A stretch of DNA of 27,541 nucleotides from Phoronis ovalis (Eukaryota; Phoronida; Phoronidae). Of this stretch, positions 1-13,600 are shown piece by piece. The DNA lies in assembly GCA_028565635.1 (NCBI GenBank), contig JAOXYB010042504.1:1-27541 (forward strand), written 5' to 3'. Position 1 is the first letter of the stretch, and each line of letters opens with the position of its first letter. A program made the position numbers and the translations under genes. The notes under the pieces were generated by a model. The model did not search any database. It was not told the DNA's origin and worked only from the letters and a program-made list of their open reading frames with translations.

Positions 1-3000
1 GGAGTGCCATATATTTTTCTCCTTGAAATTCAAAGCTAAGACTGCCAGATTATTTGTCTTTTACATTAAATTTTTAGGAAAATTATTTTTTAGAATTTTT
101 TTTTTCTCATTATCTTAAATTACAGAGCCGACTAACATTAGTCTAAAGCCTGTGTGGTGTGTTTTCACAGTGGTAATGGTAGTTTATTATTAAGCTTTGA
201 ATGATTTGATGTAACTTTCTACATGTATGTGTCAGTGTTTGGTACTGGTGTCATTTCCTTCTTTAGTTATGTCATATACCTTCTACAGGTGATTTTTGTT
301 AAATTATTACTTTATTACCTGTAACGTTATGGCTGACAGAGCTTCAGAACATAATGACAGCCCACTCTCTCCACTTGTGGAAACACTATTTATTAATAGT
401 GTTTAATTAAGATTTTCTGTTACAATACAATGTAAATTGTTTAAGATCAGTGGAAGTACACAGAAGTCATACAGTTTGTAGAAGGTGTAAATACAGAGTT
501 ATGCCTAGACATTGAAGTAGCCAGGTGTTAAATAGGACTAACTATTAGGATTCACAGAAGTATGGTATTAGATTAGTATAAATGGCAGGTTAAAACAATT
601 AATGGGTCTGCTTTTTACAATTGTTTTTAGCTGCTGTCAGACTTGATGTGCCTTGCTAAAAAGATTACAATACATTTATCTTTCTTAAGTCAACAGTCCA
701 GCAGCCCTAAGTAAGTATTCAGCCCATTACACAGGTGTATAATTTATTGGTTGAAAATAAAGAGGGCAAATAAAACTGTTATCATACTAAGTACTAGGCT
801 ACTGGTTTGTGAAATGTGTTTATTGTGTTGAAGTATTTTATAAGAATTGCTTGTGCTCATTAAACAGAAATTTGCCATTATTACAAATTTCAAAGAATCC
901 AGTAATAGTTTTCATCTTAGAAAAGGTAAGTTTGTGTCAACAGGTGAAATCTGTCGCCTTTTTGGTCGAAACTTTATAATCAGGTAATTCTAAAAGCTTC
1001 TGTCATGTTCCTTCTATTATTTGCTCAGAACTGTAATATGCAGACTGCAATTTTAATGCTAAGAAAGTGCAGCATATAGCTGTTGTTTTTACAGGAAAAT
1101 AGATGTACAATAGATGTAGGGTGTTAACTCTAATGTTATCAGATAACGCACAGTTGAATGGTGATAGGTTATCAAATCATAACAATATGTTGTATCAAAA
1201 TTATATTGTTATTTTATTGTAAATGTATCCTTATCTAGTTCAGTTTACAACCATTTGCACATCATCAACATATTATTTAGTATGTTATCCAATATTTTTG
1301 GGAAATGTTAACTGCATTTGTTATAATGTTAACCTCAACATATAGGGATTATTGCAGAGCATGAAGAAGGTGCTGGGGAACAGTTTACCTAAGGTCAGGG
1401 ACTATCAAGGTTACCTAGGTTCCCATGTATATTAATTGTTATTTTGTTTACCAGGTCAGTGACTTAGTAAGCATGAAAATGTTTATTCTTCATACTTTTG
1501 TTAGTGTGTCATTCATAGATACTGGTGAATCTTGAAGTTATACATGCATACCAGCGTATGGTAAGCTCATTCCTCGGAGCATGGTGTAGTCTGGATGTAG
1601 TGACTTGTCCTTGCTGAAGCTGAATAGTACAGTAACAAAATAATTATGTGCTATTTCAACAACTGCCAACTATCCTATATTAAATATTGAGGTAATGAGT
1701 TGCCTTAATACTTATATAACAAATTTATTTATGAAAGGTGACAGTTGATAAGTATGCTTCCTAAGAAACAGCCACTAGATATCGCAACTGCCTCTGTCGA
1801 AGCTCAACCATTAACAGGAAAGACGGATCTAAGACAACAAAAGCTTTATTTTGCTATGGATGATCACCTGGAGATTGGTCACTTCATGTATACAACATTT
1901 GTATTTTGTGGCTGTTGTTCACTAGCACAACTTTTGCATTTAATGAATTCATTCCCTACTACATTAACCTAATAGTCACAACACAAATTCTGCATCTGAC
2001 ACATTTATGAAAATTATGCAAGTTAAGTATATTAACCTTGTTTTATCCAGAGGACACAGTATTATAGTTTGCCATTTCAAAAATTGTTCCAGTTTATCCT
2101 GTCTATGACCAGTTGTGATTCACAGATAATTGATTTAAACTATGAATTCTATTCACTGAACTGAAAATCTGTTGATTTTTTGTAACCACACTTAACCCAG
2201 TAGTTCACCTGATATCTGGCAGCATTATTTATATGGTAATTGGATACAATTTTTTTTTACCAATTGTCAGTTTTTATTTGCAAGAACTTTAATGATGATT
2301 ATATTATACTCTTCTGCAACTTGTACTGAGTCACAGTTGATATAAAGATATGCTTCATTACATTCATCAATATTGCCTCTTTAGTATGGAATAGCATAAT
2401 TAATAGTACAACTGGTTCAGGTATGTTTGTGTTGTGGGGGGAAATACATCAGTTAACATTTTGGCTGCTGTACATATGTGGTTAAGGGCATGACAGCTAA
2501 TGAGATGATGTGGTATAACTTAATGACTCATGGACCAAAGAGTAAATGCTCTCAACTTTGCTAACAATATATATACAAATGAGTTCACATGTGCTTCAGT
2601 AAGGATCTGATTCATAGCAGGAATACATGTTTTGGAAGTACTGCACATTCTGGGCATATCTATGGGATGTAAGTAATGGATGGTAACTGACAAATTTCAT
2701 ATCAGAAGATGGAGTTATTTAAAAACTGAAGTTCTTACTTTTGTTAGTAGAATGCCATATCCATCGGAGTATATAACTATAGGAAATATTATTGCTAAGA
2801 AGTAGTTATTACTTATAGGTATGTAGTCTAAAAGTACTAATAATTTTCGTGTTGTTCTTATGGAGGAAGTACCGTAAATGTAGAGCAGACAAAGAAAGCA
2901 CAGAGATGTTGAAATTGCAATCTTATGTTTAATTCTTAAAGACCTGTTAACCATTACAGAGTAACCTATAACTCTCTAGTCTAGAATTGATACATGTATG

Positions 3001-4307
3001 TAATATGTACTCTGAATATGTGCATATTCTGGGATCAATAGTTTGTATGTTATATCTATAGGCTTTTGCTTAACTTTACATGTTTATAGATAAAGAGATT
3101 GGGTGTATGACTGGTCTTCACAGTTGTTATTAGAAGTGTTCACAGATTCTGTTGTGATTGCTTAATTCATTTTTATAAGGCCTAAAAAAGGTATAGTTTC
3201 AGTTACCTAACTGACCCTAATTTTAATCCCGACCATACAATTTTTTTAGACCTAGCAAGAAAACTATGTAAAATACAATTTAATTCCTATGATTTACAAT
3301 TCCTATACTTGCTATAAGTAATGAGTCCAAACTGCCGGAATTTCCCATCTTTCTATAAATGTTTGGTGTAGATGGGCCAAATTAGTCATGTATCTGTGGG
3401 TTTTCCTGTTAGTAACTTACATACTAAACTCCTTCAGATAGAGGTTCTTGTAGCATGGTAAACATCAGATCCCTATTAATGTATCAGGTAGCTGGTCTAC
3501 TGATGTTATAGCCTCCTTGTTAATAATGTGATCATTCTCATCATTGTGAAATATGATATTGAGTGTATTGAAATAATATTTGCAAACTTGATACATTAGC
3601 ATTACAAATAAAATATACCAGTATTTAAATTTTCAAATGATGTATTTACCCTGGTGTGAATGCACTACTGTTTGTATAGACAAAAACAAACTAGAAATGT
3701 TTTGTTAATCTAGTATTTATAACTGTCTAGACTAGGACATCAAGAATATTAATGTTATATTATTTTAATTTCACTGAATAGACAATTGTTTGGTTAATCA
3801 GATTAGGTTATATCCCTTTCATTATAGTGTCTTCTCTATCTGCACAGTATACATTTGTAATCACCAGGTTTCAGTATTTGGCCTGCCATGTAGTTAGTTA
3901 TAAAAATATACTGCATAACCTTTGATCTTAGTCGAGTGAAAGGAACATAGATCTACAAAATTTCTAACATCTCAAAATCGCATTTTTCTTCACTTGAAAA
4001 GTACGAAGATTTCCAAAAAATTCAAGTAACTGAAACATGTTAGTGCTATCATATCCCTGTTTTGGCCTACCTCATATGGCTGACCCTAAATAGTTCAATG
4101 TGCTTTGTACACAAAAAATGTAAGACCTAGAAGCTCCTACAAAAATTAAGAGTTATTGGTATACTTAGTATAGGATTGTACATAAATCTTGTCATATCTT
4201 GCAATATTATCTGCATAGCTCTTGCTTTGTGACTGATTAAAACTATATATATTTATTATCTAATTCGTTTTTCTTGTTATTATTTAATTTGTTTTCCTTG
4301 TTTTCAG
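1..4307. other. Upstream non-coding region (5' intron and/or intergenic)
   Basis: AT-rich with frequent stops in all frames. It includes a 25-codon ATG frame at 329-406 (MADRASEHNDSPLSPLVETL start), a 72-codon frame at 1754-1972, AATAAA motifs near 756 and 769 that could mark the end of an upstream gene, and a possible tiny non-coding exon ending at a gtaagt near 712. None is strong enough to call. The MICAL promoter and first untranslated exon may lie here or outside the window. Confidence 0.5.
381..404. repeat. Perfect 10-bp hairpin
   Basis: AAACACTATT, a 4-nt TATT loop, then AATAGTGTTT. AT-rich and short; function unknown. Confidence 0.6.
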
Positions 4308-4357
4308 CAGACAGTACCAATGCACAATAGTCTTGAATCATAAGATATAAATTCAAG
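4308..4357 (+). other. Mical: 5' UTR segment of the MICAL start exon
   Basis: A long pyrimidine-rich stretch (about 4261-4304) ends in CAGCAG at 4305-4310, a typical acceptor. The start exon therefore probably begins at 4308 or 4311 and is joined to an untranslated exon further upstream that I cannot place. The segment has an in-frame TGA at 4334-4336, so upstream exons cannot extend the protein, and a separate small upstream ORF at 4320-4343. Confidence 0.6.
4320..4343 (+). promoter_or_regulatory. Upstream ORF of 7 codons in the MICAL 5' UTR
   Basis: ATG at 4320 starts MHNSLES and ends at TAA 4341-4343, 14 nt before the MICAL ATG and in another frame. If the mRNA includes this segment, ribosomes would meet this ATG first. 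Such short upstream ORFs commonly reduce translation of the main ORF. Its use is inferred, not shown. Confidence 0.45.
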
Positions 4358-4645
4358 ATGCCTAGCCACATCCAATCTCCGAAATCGCCAACGCGACCAG
4401 ACGTCAGTGCAGTAGCAAATGCATTGTTCGACCAGTTTGTGGCTGCGAATACATTCCACAATATCTTGAACACATTTCAACAACTGTGTATGGTATTAGA
4501 TATCAATATGTCAGATCACAGAAACTTCTACCGACGTCTGAAGTCAAGGTTGACAACATGGAAAGCTCAACAGTTATGGAAGTATTTAGATAAAAGAGCT
4601 AGTCATAAGGAATACAAGAAGCAAACAGCGTGTATAAATACTCGA
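4358..4645 (+). CDS. Mical: MICAL coding exon 1: N-terminal helices of the monooxygenase
   Basis: Residues 1-96. After a short Ser/Pro-rich lead comes the conserved MICAL N-terminus, with [20 protein letters not shown] and [16 protein letters not shown]-type helices. It ends at NTR, directly before the FAD-binding strand. The donor is gtaagt at 4646, phase 0. Confidence 0.93.
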
Positions 4646-7600
4646 GTAAGTTGTAATGTTCAATGCCCAACCCTCTAATATTTGTTGTCAAATAAGGATT
4701 CTGAACTGTTTGTTATCCCTCCATGTTATGAGAAGCATGAAATATTTACCAATCTTGTATCTTTTATGTTTAGTGTAAGATTGATCCAAATAAATTCTCA
4801 CATAGAATACTTCCTTCTATGCTTTTTTTCCATGGTTAAATGCAATACGGTATGTACACAATCTCAAATCACATGTAAGAAAAAGGTGCTTATTTAATAT
4901 TAAATAAAAGGATTGGCTTCTATTTCTTAATATACTGTAAAGGTGCTATTACACAGAGGAAGCTTTTATTCAAAGGAGGGCTTTTATTTAGATAGGTTTG
5001 TAACTTTTTAGTCTTTACTTAATAATTGCCAGATATTTAAAATGAAGCCTTTGCACTTATCCTTATCTGATTTCAAAGTTCATTATGTAACTGAAGATTT
5101 AAAACACAAACAATTGGATGTATGAAGGAACAGTCTTGTGTCTGTAATCAGTAAATAGCAAGAAATCATTTTCCAACAGAAGTTGAAGCAAAACACTGTT
5201 TCAAGTATTCCATTGATTGGTGTTCATCAAAAAAATGAAGTGTTAATTTTACCAGTACTCATTCATTTGTAAGAATATTGCAAGTACAACATTATAAGGC
5301 CCATGAATATGGTACTTTTTATCATATATAAATGTTGCAATTGTTTCCATTATTTGTCAGATACCCTTACTTATGAGGTGTTACTTATTGACAGTAAAGC
5401 AAGTCTCCTGGTTTGACAGGATCAGCCTTCCTGTTTTAGGATCCATCTCCCAGTCTCCAGTTGTAATGTAATTTCTCCCGGTGTCCAGTCATTGATAACA
5501 AAGCCTACTGAACCAATAATTTTAGCTCAAATTACACCAGATTGCAGGAAATTGCATCTTAAATTTCAAAATAATAAGTTGATTTGCAAAAAACATATTG
5601 TTTATGTTTTCATGAGATAATATATACTAAATAGATCATTGACCCCATTGTTCAATACTTGATTCAATAATTCCAGTTTTCTTTCACATGTGTTCCAAAC
5701 AAATGCTGCAAGTGAAAAGAAATACCATTTTTAGTCACTATTTAATACTTAGAAACTAGTTGAATGCAAGAGTTTTTAAGAGTCACACATGGCCTAATTT
5801 CACCATTGTAAGAGGCTTGGTTGATACTGCATGCGAATATAGTAGCAGCATATTAACACACACATTTTTTGGGGAGCTTGGCATTTTAATTTTGTGTTTT
5901 TTGTACTTTCTGATTAAAGCAATAAAATTCCTGAAATCATTACAATTTTTAAAAAATCGAAATCTGAATTCCAACCTATTTGCCACTGGAATTGTGCAAT
6001 TCATTAGTAGAATTGGTACTGAAGTGATTTTCTCAAAATCAGTATGGTCGGGAATGCACAAAAAACTGGTAGTGTATGAAAGAATGTATGCTCATATGAT
6101 AAAAACTTTGAGGAATGTCGCTCTATTGTATATTTGCATAAACGTTTCAACATTTTTCAATGGAGTTGGATGGGGAATCTAATGGTGTTCTTATGCCAAA
6201 TTCCCAGGTCGACATTACTCACTTGCTAATCCGCAACATTCTCTTTTTTTATTTATTGAATATAGAAGTAGCATGTTCCCTTGCTTGTGTAACTGTTATT
6301 ATTGTATAATATTGCTATTAATTGTCCGTTTGCCCACTTCTGTCTCACTGAGAGTTCATTGATGAGCAAAACCCTACAAGATGTAAGAATCTATAAATTT
6401 TGTCATTTTTCAGTTGTTTGTGATTGGTTGTGGACCATGTGGATTAAGAATGGCTATTGAAGGTGCTCTCTTGGGTGCTAAAGTCATTGTGGTGGAGAAG
6501 CGAGACAGGTTTTCACGGAATAATGTGCTACATCTGTGGCCTTTCCTTATTACGGACTTAAAAAGTCTTGGTGCTAAAAAATTCTTTGGGAAATTTTGTG
6601 CTGGTGCAATAGACCATATTAGTAAGTATGAAGACCTTGCCTTTTTGTCAAATTAGTGTACATTCATAAATATATTCAAAGTAGTGGATTATGACTTTGC
6701 TAAGGTAACAAATTTTAACAGTAATACAGTTACTGTGCTTACTAGGAAAACGTAAAATGCGCATGCCAAGAATTAAGTTCAATTTTTGTTTGTTTTAAGG
6801 TATCCGAACTCTTCAGTGTATTTTATGTAAAGTGTCCTTGTTGTATGGTGTTCAAATTTATGTCAACACAGAATTTCAAGGGTTAGTGGAACCGCCTCCT
6901 AACACAGAAGCTGAAAGTAAGTACAAACACGAAGACTAATTTATAAAAAATCTCAATCTAGATTACTTTCTTACCTACTTATCCTCTTTGTGCCTTGCTG
7001 ACCGGTGCATAATGCAGCAACTCAATCTCTCCACTTCCGGTGATCTGGCGTTATAGTGTACATCTGTTTTGTAAGTTAGGTTAGCATGCAGAAGTTTGAA
7101 GCAGAGAGTAAAAGTGAGAAAAGGAAAGCACAAATTCTAGTAAGCATGTGACAAATACAAAAATATAATCTTATTCCTAAGTTGCTGTTAATAATCAGAA
7201 TACTTTCTTGTATTAGAAATTGGATGGCATGTCAAGGTTCTACCTGAAGATAGTGCTGTCAACTCATACGAGATTGACGTTCTAATTGGTGCTGATGGCA
7301 AAAGAAACACCCTGGAAGGTTTTAAGAGGAAAGAATTTCGAGGGAAACTTGCAATTGCTATAACTGCTAATTTTATTAATCGTCACACAATGACTGAAAA
7401 TAAAGTTGAGGAGATCAGCGGCGTGGCCTTTATATTTAACCAAAAGTTTTTCAAGGATTTAGCAGAAAACACTGGAATAGATTTGGAAAATATTGTGTAC
7501 TATAAAGACGAAACACATTATTTTGTAATGACAACAAAAAAGACAAGTTTATTAGAAAAAGGAGTTTTAAATAATGCAAGTTATTTGTGTTTACATTGTA

Positions 7601-10600
7601 CCTAAACTTTTATCAATGCTTTAAGTATTCAGAAATATTTATACTTATACTGCTGTCCATAAATTAGTTAAAGCATTGATATAACTTTAGGTACAACTTT
7701 GTTCACTTAAAGCAGCTGTTTACAATTTTTTGCTATCTACAAAGTTTCTTGAGGAGATCTGATATCTTATTGAATTGAAAAATGTCATAGAAAATGTGTT
7801 TAATTTGTGCTAATGACTTCACCCTTTTAGTTGCAAATAAAAGCTTCATCTTTGTGGCCAGAGTCAGCAGGTTTAACCAGCTCGTATTATGAATATATGC
7901 ATTTAAAAATGTTTCCAATTCATTATTGTAGGATTATTCAGATACTGTACAACTGTTATCCCGAGAAAACATCAACCAAAAGAAACTATTAGCTTATGCA
8001 AAAGAGGCTGCAAATGAATCAACCAATAAACAGCTACCAAATATTGAGTTTGCGTTAAATCACTATGGGCAACCTGATGTGGCTGTGTTTGATTTTACAT
8101 CATTATTTCAATCACGGAATGCAGCTAGAGTTGTAGAAAGAAATGGTCACAAACTATTAGTTGGAATTGTTGGGGACAGTTTACTTGAGGTAAAAACTTT
8201 ACAATCATATATCATAAATGCTGTAGAAAACCTAATTAAAGTCGGAGAAATTATCAAATCTGGAATTTTAAAGATGAAGGTTGAGCATAGTTTAAACAGT
8301 TATTCAGTATAGAGTCAGATACCCCCAGTCCTTTGCTTAATCTAACATTGAATTTACAATTTACATGCATTTTATCTTCAATGTAAATAATGGAAAATTA
8401 GCTCATTATACCCATGCTTGTAATCTTTTCATAATAAACCATGAAAAATGGCCACATCCCCCAAATTAGTTGCCTAACTGAAGCATTCTATGCCGTTTTT
8501 CACCGGATGAATTTATTTTTTTATATTATAAGATAAATTTTGAATTATAATCTAAAACATAATGCTGACAGCTTCTTGTTACTTTTGCTAGCCATTTTGG
8601 CCAACAGGTTCAGGTTGTGCTCGAGGGTTTCTTGGTTGCTTTGATGCAGCATGGATGATGAAGAGTTGGACATCTGGTAAAATGACCCCATTAGAAGTTA
8701 TTGCAGAAAGAGAAAGTATATTTCAGTTATTGTCACAAACCTCACCAGAGAATCTCAACAAAGAGCATAATATGTACACTATAGATCCTAATACCAGGTG
8801 AGGAATTTTAAGTTTTCTTGGCTGTTTTTGTTGAATGTCCTCAAGTGCTGTAAGAGGAGAGTTTTTCCTGCGCAATATTGCAAAAAGAAGTTTACATCTT
8901 GGCTAAATGTTTTTCCTTTTCTGCTTCAAGTTAATTTGTAGAAATTCAGAATATACTGTATTATTCAATGCAGAGGATTTCTGTATAAAAGTATATGTAG
9001 AAGCATTACTTAATTTCAGGTATCGCACACTTAATAGTAAATTTTTCCAAATACACCAAGTTCGGGATTTGTATGATTGTGGTGAGGGTACTTACAAAGA
9101 TGAGGTTGTAGAGTTACCTTCAAAGAAATTTAAACCATGTGGTAAGTTAAAATTGTATAAAATAATTATATATGATATATATCAGTAGTGGTTTCTTGTC
9201 CCGGTAGAGCTTCCTATGTTAACGAACCCATTGCCCATTTTAATAGGCTTAATGAAATTAATCTGACTGATTTCATAAGGTGTATATAATTCCATTTCTG
9301 GAATCTGCCCTAGTGTCTGTTTTGTAAACCAGCCAAGTTGATACTTTGCAGCATGTAAAGACATGTCCCATGATTATTTTTAAAACCTATACAGAGAGCA
9401 GAAGAGGATCTATTTCAAAACATTATTTCTGTTTAATTTAGATGCATTTGTGCTTTCATCATGATATTTTATGCTTTAGAATACATCGTTGACAGTGAAA
9501 GGTTACTGAAATGGTGCCAGAGGCAGCTAGAAAAATGTAAAAATATTATCAAAGTAACTGATATGACATCATCATGGAAAAATGGCATGGCATTGTGTGC
9601 TCTTATTAATCTTTATCGACCAGATCTCATGTAAGTGACTAGAGAATGTAGTGATTTGGCATCTTTGAAAGCATGAGTTTGAGCTATAGGGTGAAGCTAT
9701 AGTTCTCTTGAGGTTATAGACTCATATGGTGCAACTGCTTGGTTACTTTTCTAAATAATATCTATTTTACTTGGGTCTGATAATAGATAGACTACTTCTG
9801 TTAATACTGTAGTAGATAACACTTTTGAATAATACATGTATTTATAGAAAAATCAACATTCTTCATGAGGAGGATATTGCCAAAAATAACCAGCTGGCTT
9901 TCAATATTGCTGAAAGAGAACTTGGTATATCTCCAGTAATGACTGGGCAAGAAATGGCAGAATGTGAGGTTCCAGACAAACTCACAATGGTGTCTTACAT
10001 ATCACAGTTTTATGAACTCTTCAGGAATGAAAAGCCAGTAAGAGGTAAGTTCTTTGTTGTGGAAAAAGATGAAAATTTGAGTATGAACATAATAGACCTT
10101 AGTTATTAGTGCTATTGCTTACTGGTTATAGTTCTTGGTCTATGCTAAGCAAATTATGTGGTTATCGGATTTGAATAAATAGTCCTTGTTTGTAAAAGAT
10201 ATTACGAAACTTTTGATAGTAAAGTGTTCAATTTTTTTTGTTGTGTGCATGAAATACTTAATGCATCTCTACACAATTTTCAACATTTCTTATTCTTTGT
10301 AGTACCTAGTAAAAGTCCAAAATCACCAAAGTACTCGGTGAAACAAGAAGAACATAAGAAAGTTACAATAGATGTGATGGATGCCCCATCACCTACGCAT
10401 CGTTCAGCCACACCTAAAATGTCACTGTTATCCAGACTGAGCAACAAGATTGCAAAGACTAAAAGAGTAAGAAATCCTTTCTCAGGGATTTGCAGCACAT
10501 GTAGCTTTAGATGTCATAAACTTGTATCAGGTAGCATTATTAGGTCCTCATGTTCACAACTTTATATGGCATGTAAACATTCCATTGAATTTATCAAGGA

Positions 10601-13600
10601 GACTAGAATATCAACACTAGTTTTAAGAATTATTAAGAAAAATCAAAGGATCTGTATTTTCATAACTTGTTTGTATTTTATTGTCATACATATCTACTTA
10701 TTGAAACTAACTATGGCAGTATAAGAAACATTGTACACTACATATATAATTTAGTCAGAAATAAACTTTATTACATCTATTCTTTACTACATATTATTTA
10801 AATTAATTTCGATTTTAAAATGGCACGCACATCCAGAACATTTCACAAATTAGTATATAATGCAATGAAGGTAAGACAATTTGACTACAAACCTAAAATT
10901 AAATGTAGCTTTTCTAGGCAAAGCTATGCGTAATCTATACTAATTTGTGATGGGCTAATACTAGATGTCAGTGTAATGTTATCATTAGCAAGCATAACTT
11001 ACTAGGTTAGGTGGTCAAAAAGTTATCGTATACTTCTAATTGTGCTGGACTTTATTATGTTTAACATAACACAGTCTCTAAATTCTTAGCTTCTGTCCTC
11101 ACTGAGGGTAATTTCGTATTTATTGTGTGCATTGAGGGACTTTTGGAAACGACAGCAACAAGTAGCAGCTTATATCACCTGGGTTTCAGCCAGCTTGCAA
11201 GACATGCAAAAATATAACAAAATTGTGAAATTTAACTTATTGCTATTAGAAGCTGGTAAACATTATGTAATGAAATCTCTCACTGTATCACATATTAACA
11301 CATTGTAAAACTCGATCAAACAATGAAAAACATTCGACTTTCTGTTGTTTTGATGTAGTAGTTCAATTCATGTTGATGCTATATTTTATTGATACATTTC
11401 TCTTGATTTCATTTTATTTGTAAATAGATACATGAAAATATTTTGTTAAGACACGAATTATAGAAATGTTCCATATTTAGCAGTCAAACAATTTTAACGG
11501 TTTCTGTTTTTCTTAGGATAAGAAGGAAAGAGAAAGCATCATGAAAATAGAAAAGAATAAAGTTGAGAGACAAAAGCAGTTGTTACTTCAGAAAGAAGAA
11601 GAACAAGTCAAAGGTGATGCTGAAATAAAGGAACTGAAATATGGAAATCTGGCCAAGAAAAGAATTCAGGAGATTGACTATGGGGTAAATAGCACTAGAA
11701 ACTTGTTCAAGAATCGGTATGGCATACAGATGTAAAAAATCAGTATCTAGAGGTCAGAATGGTCCTTGGTAATATAAAGGGCTTAATGCACTGAATTGAC
11801 TGAACGGGTTAATTAATGAAGTGTTATTACATGTAATTGTTCTTGCATGTAATTGTTCTTGCATTATTATGCTATTATTGGGGGAGAGAGGTCGACAGTA
11901 ATAGTTCTTGTTGTCATCGTGTGATAGATGGCCATCTAAAGAGTTAAGTAGATATAACATATGTGATTTTCTGAACAGTGTATCACTAGTATCACACCAG
12001 AAACATCTCATAGGTAACCTTTTGTCACACAGGACACAGAAGTAACACTAGAGAAATATCAGAAGTATGACCAGATTGATGCCAAACTGAAAGAGCACAC
12101 CAAAACCATTGAGAAGGGAAACCTTGGTAACTTGGATACAGGGGTTCGAGGTAGTAATAAAGTTAGTGCCATGGCTGAAGCTCTATCATCAAAGATGCAT
12201 GAGGTGAACAAAGTAGCTGCACCTCCTCTCAAAAAACTGGTAAGGAACTTGAATTTAAGTTGCTGTGCTGTATGTTGACTAATTTTCTAAAGAATTTTAG
12301 CAAATTTGACACTTCCTGGATTCTCATTCCTGTAGCAGAATAATAGTAAACTATTCAGCTACATGTTAAAAGTGTTGTTCAGGATTGTTTATTTCTTGAA
12401 AAAAAAACCCAAACTTTATAGTTTTCTGGCTTTTTTTAGAGTGCCAAGGAAATATTTAGCCAAAATCACAAGGATAGTGACTTTTGTTACTTCTGCCAGA
12501 AGCGTGTGTACCTGATGGAGAGACAGAGTGCCGAGGGATATTTCTTTCATCGTGGTTGTCTGCGCTGTGAATACTGTAATACCACACTGAGGCCAGGAAC
12601 TTATGCATTTGAAAGGACTATTGAGGGAGAAGGTAAATTGCATAAAGAATGAAAAAGATTTTATGAATATTTGATCGTTAATGTTGAAAAGTAAACGTGA
12701 ACATAACATGTAATTTATTTTATTAGAATTTTTATGCTGCGTAGGAGATTATATAACAGTTCACCTGTGATGATTTTCTATTAATATGCAGATAGTATTT
12801 CATATTTAATAAAATGTAATTCAGAAATTTTATATACGCGTGCGTGTGTGCATGCATATCAAAAGTTTATCTTCAGCAACCTAAAATGTATCTGTCCAAG
12901 CCTTACTCTTTGTAAGACTCGACTACTGAAATAATAAAATGGTTTAAAATGGGTTGGCTAAATAAACAGCCTTATGTCCCAGCAGAGACAAAGAGGACAA
13001 GTAAGTATGTAAACACTGAAAGAATGTTTTGAACTTTTTTGTATAAAAGATGACTTCTGAGTGCGTCTTCTTATTTTGAATGGCAGGTAAATTTTATTGT
13101 GTCCAGCATCTTGGTATGAAGAAGAGGTTACGAAGAAAACGCAGTTTTACAGATATGACCCACGCTGAATCCAAGGTAAGAAACAGAACATAATCATGCA
13201 TTTAGTATTTATTCAGTAGAACAATATCAATATGAACACTACCAAAATCTACTCAAAGCTTGTTATTTAGTCAATTATGATTGAATTCTTTAATTCCTTA
13301 ATCCATGGCACAGTTGTTGTTGGCTGTGATTCTTTATAACACAACTTGAGAACTTCCCAAATTGTAAAGAGTACCTATCCTTCATTCACTAAGTTTTAGG
13401 CCTGTGCTGCAGCACATCTCTACTACTGGATCACAGAACACTGGGAAAAGATAATTTGTCGCAGTGAAAGAAAGTCCACCATTCAGCACCAAAAGAGAAG
13501 GGTGCAAACCAAAAACTGAACTTTGTAATCAAATATTTATTTCCAGCCAGAATTTCGACAAGTGTTATTAGTTCTCTTTTATTTGTAGGAAAATATTCCA

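Larger units (their letters stand above)
10467..11516 (+). other. MICAL intron 10
   Basis: A 1,050-nt intron. It holds the candidate internal first exon (10820-10870) and a 15-bp perfect inverted repeat (10843-10857 / 10936-10950). The remainder has no coding or RNA-gene signal. Confidence 0.75.

Noticed and set aside
329-406. MADRASEHNDSP 25-codon frame as an alternative MICAL first exon
   Set aside because: An in-frame TGA at 4334-4336 prevents any upstream exon joined through 4308 from extending the MICAL frame; no convincing donor inside.
9182-9364. Minus-strand 60-codon frame in intron 7
   Set aside because: Short, no recognised family, no splice or poly(A) context; likely chance.
10467-10724. 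Continuation of the exon-10 frame to 10724
   Set aside because: Reading through the gtaaga donor loses the linker character; phase 0 joining to exon 11 is cleaner.
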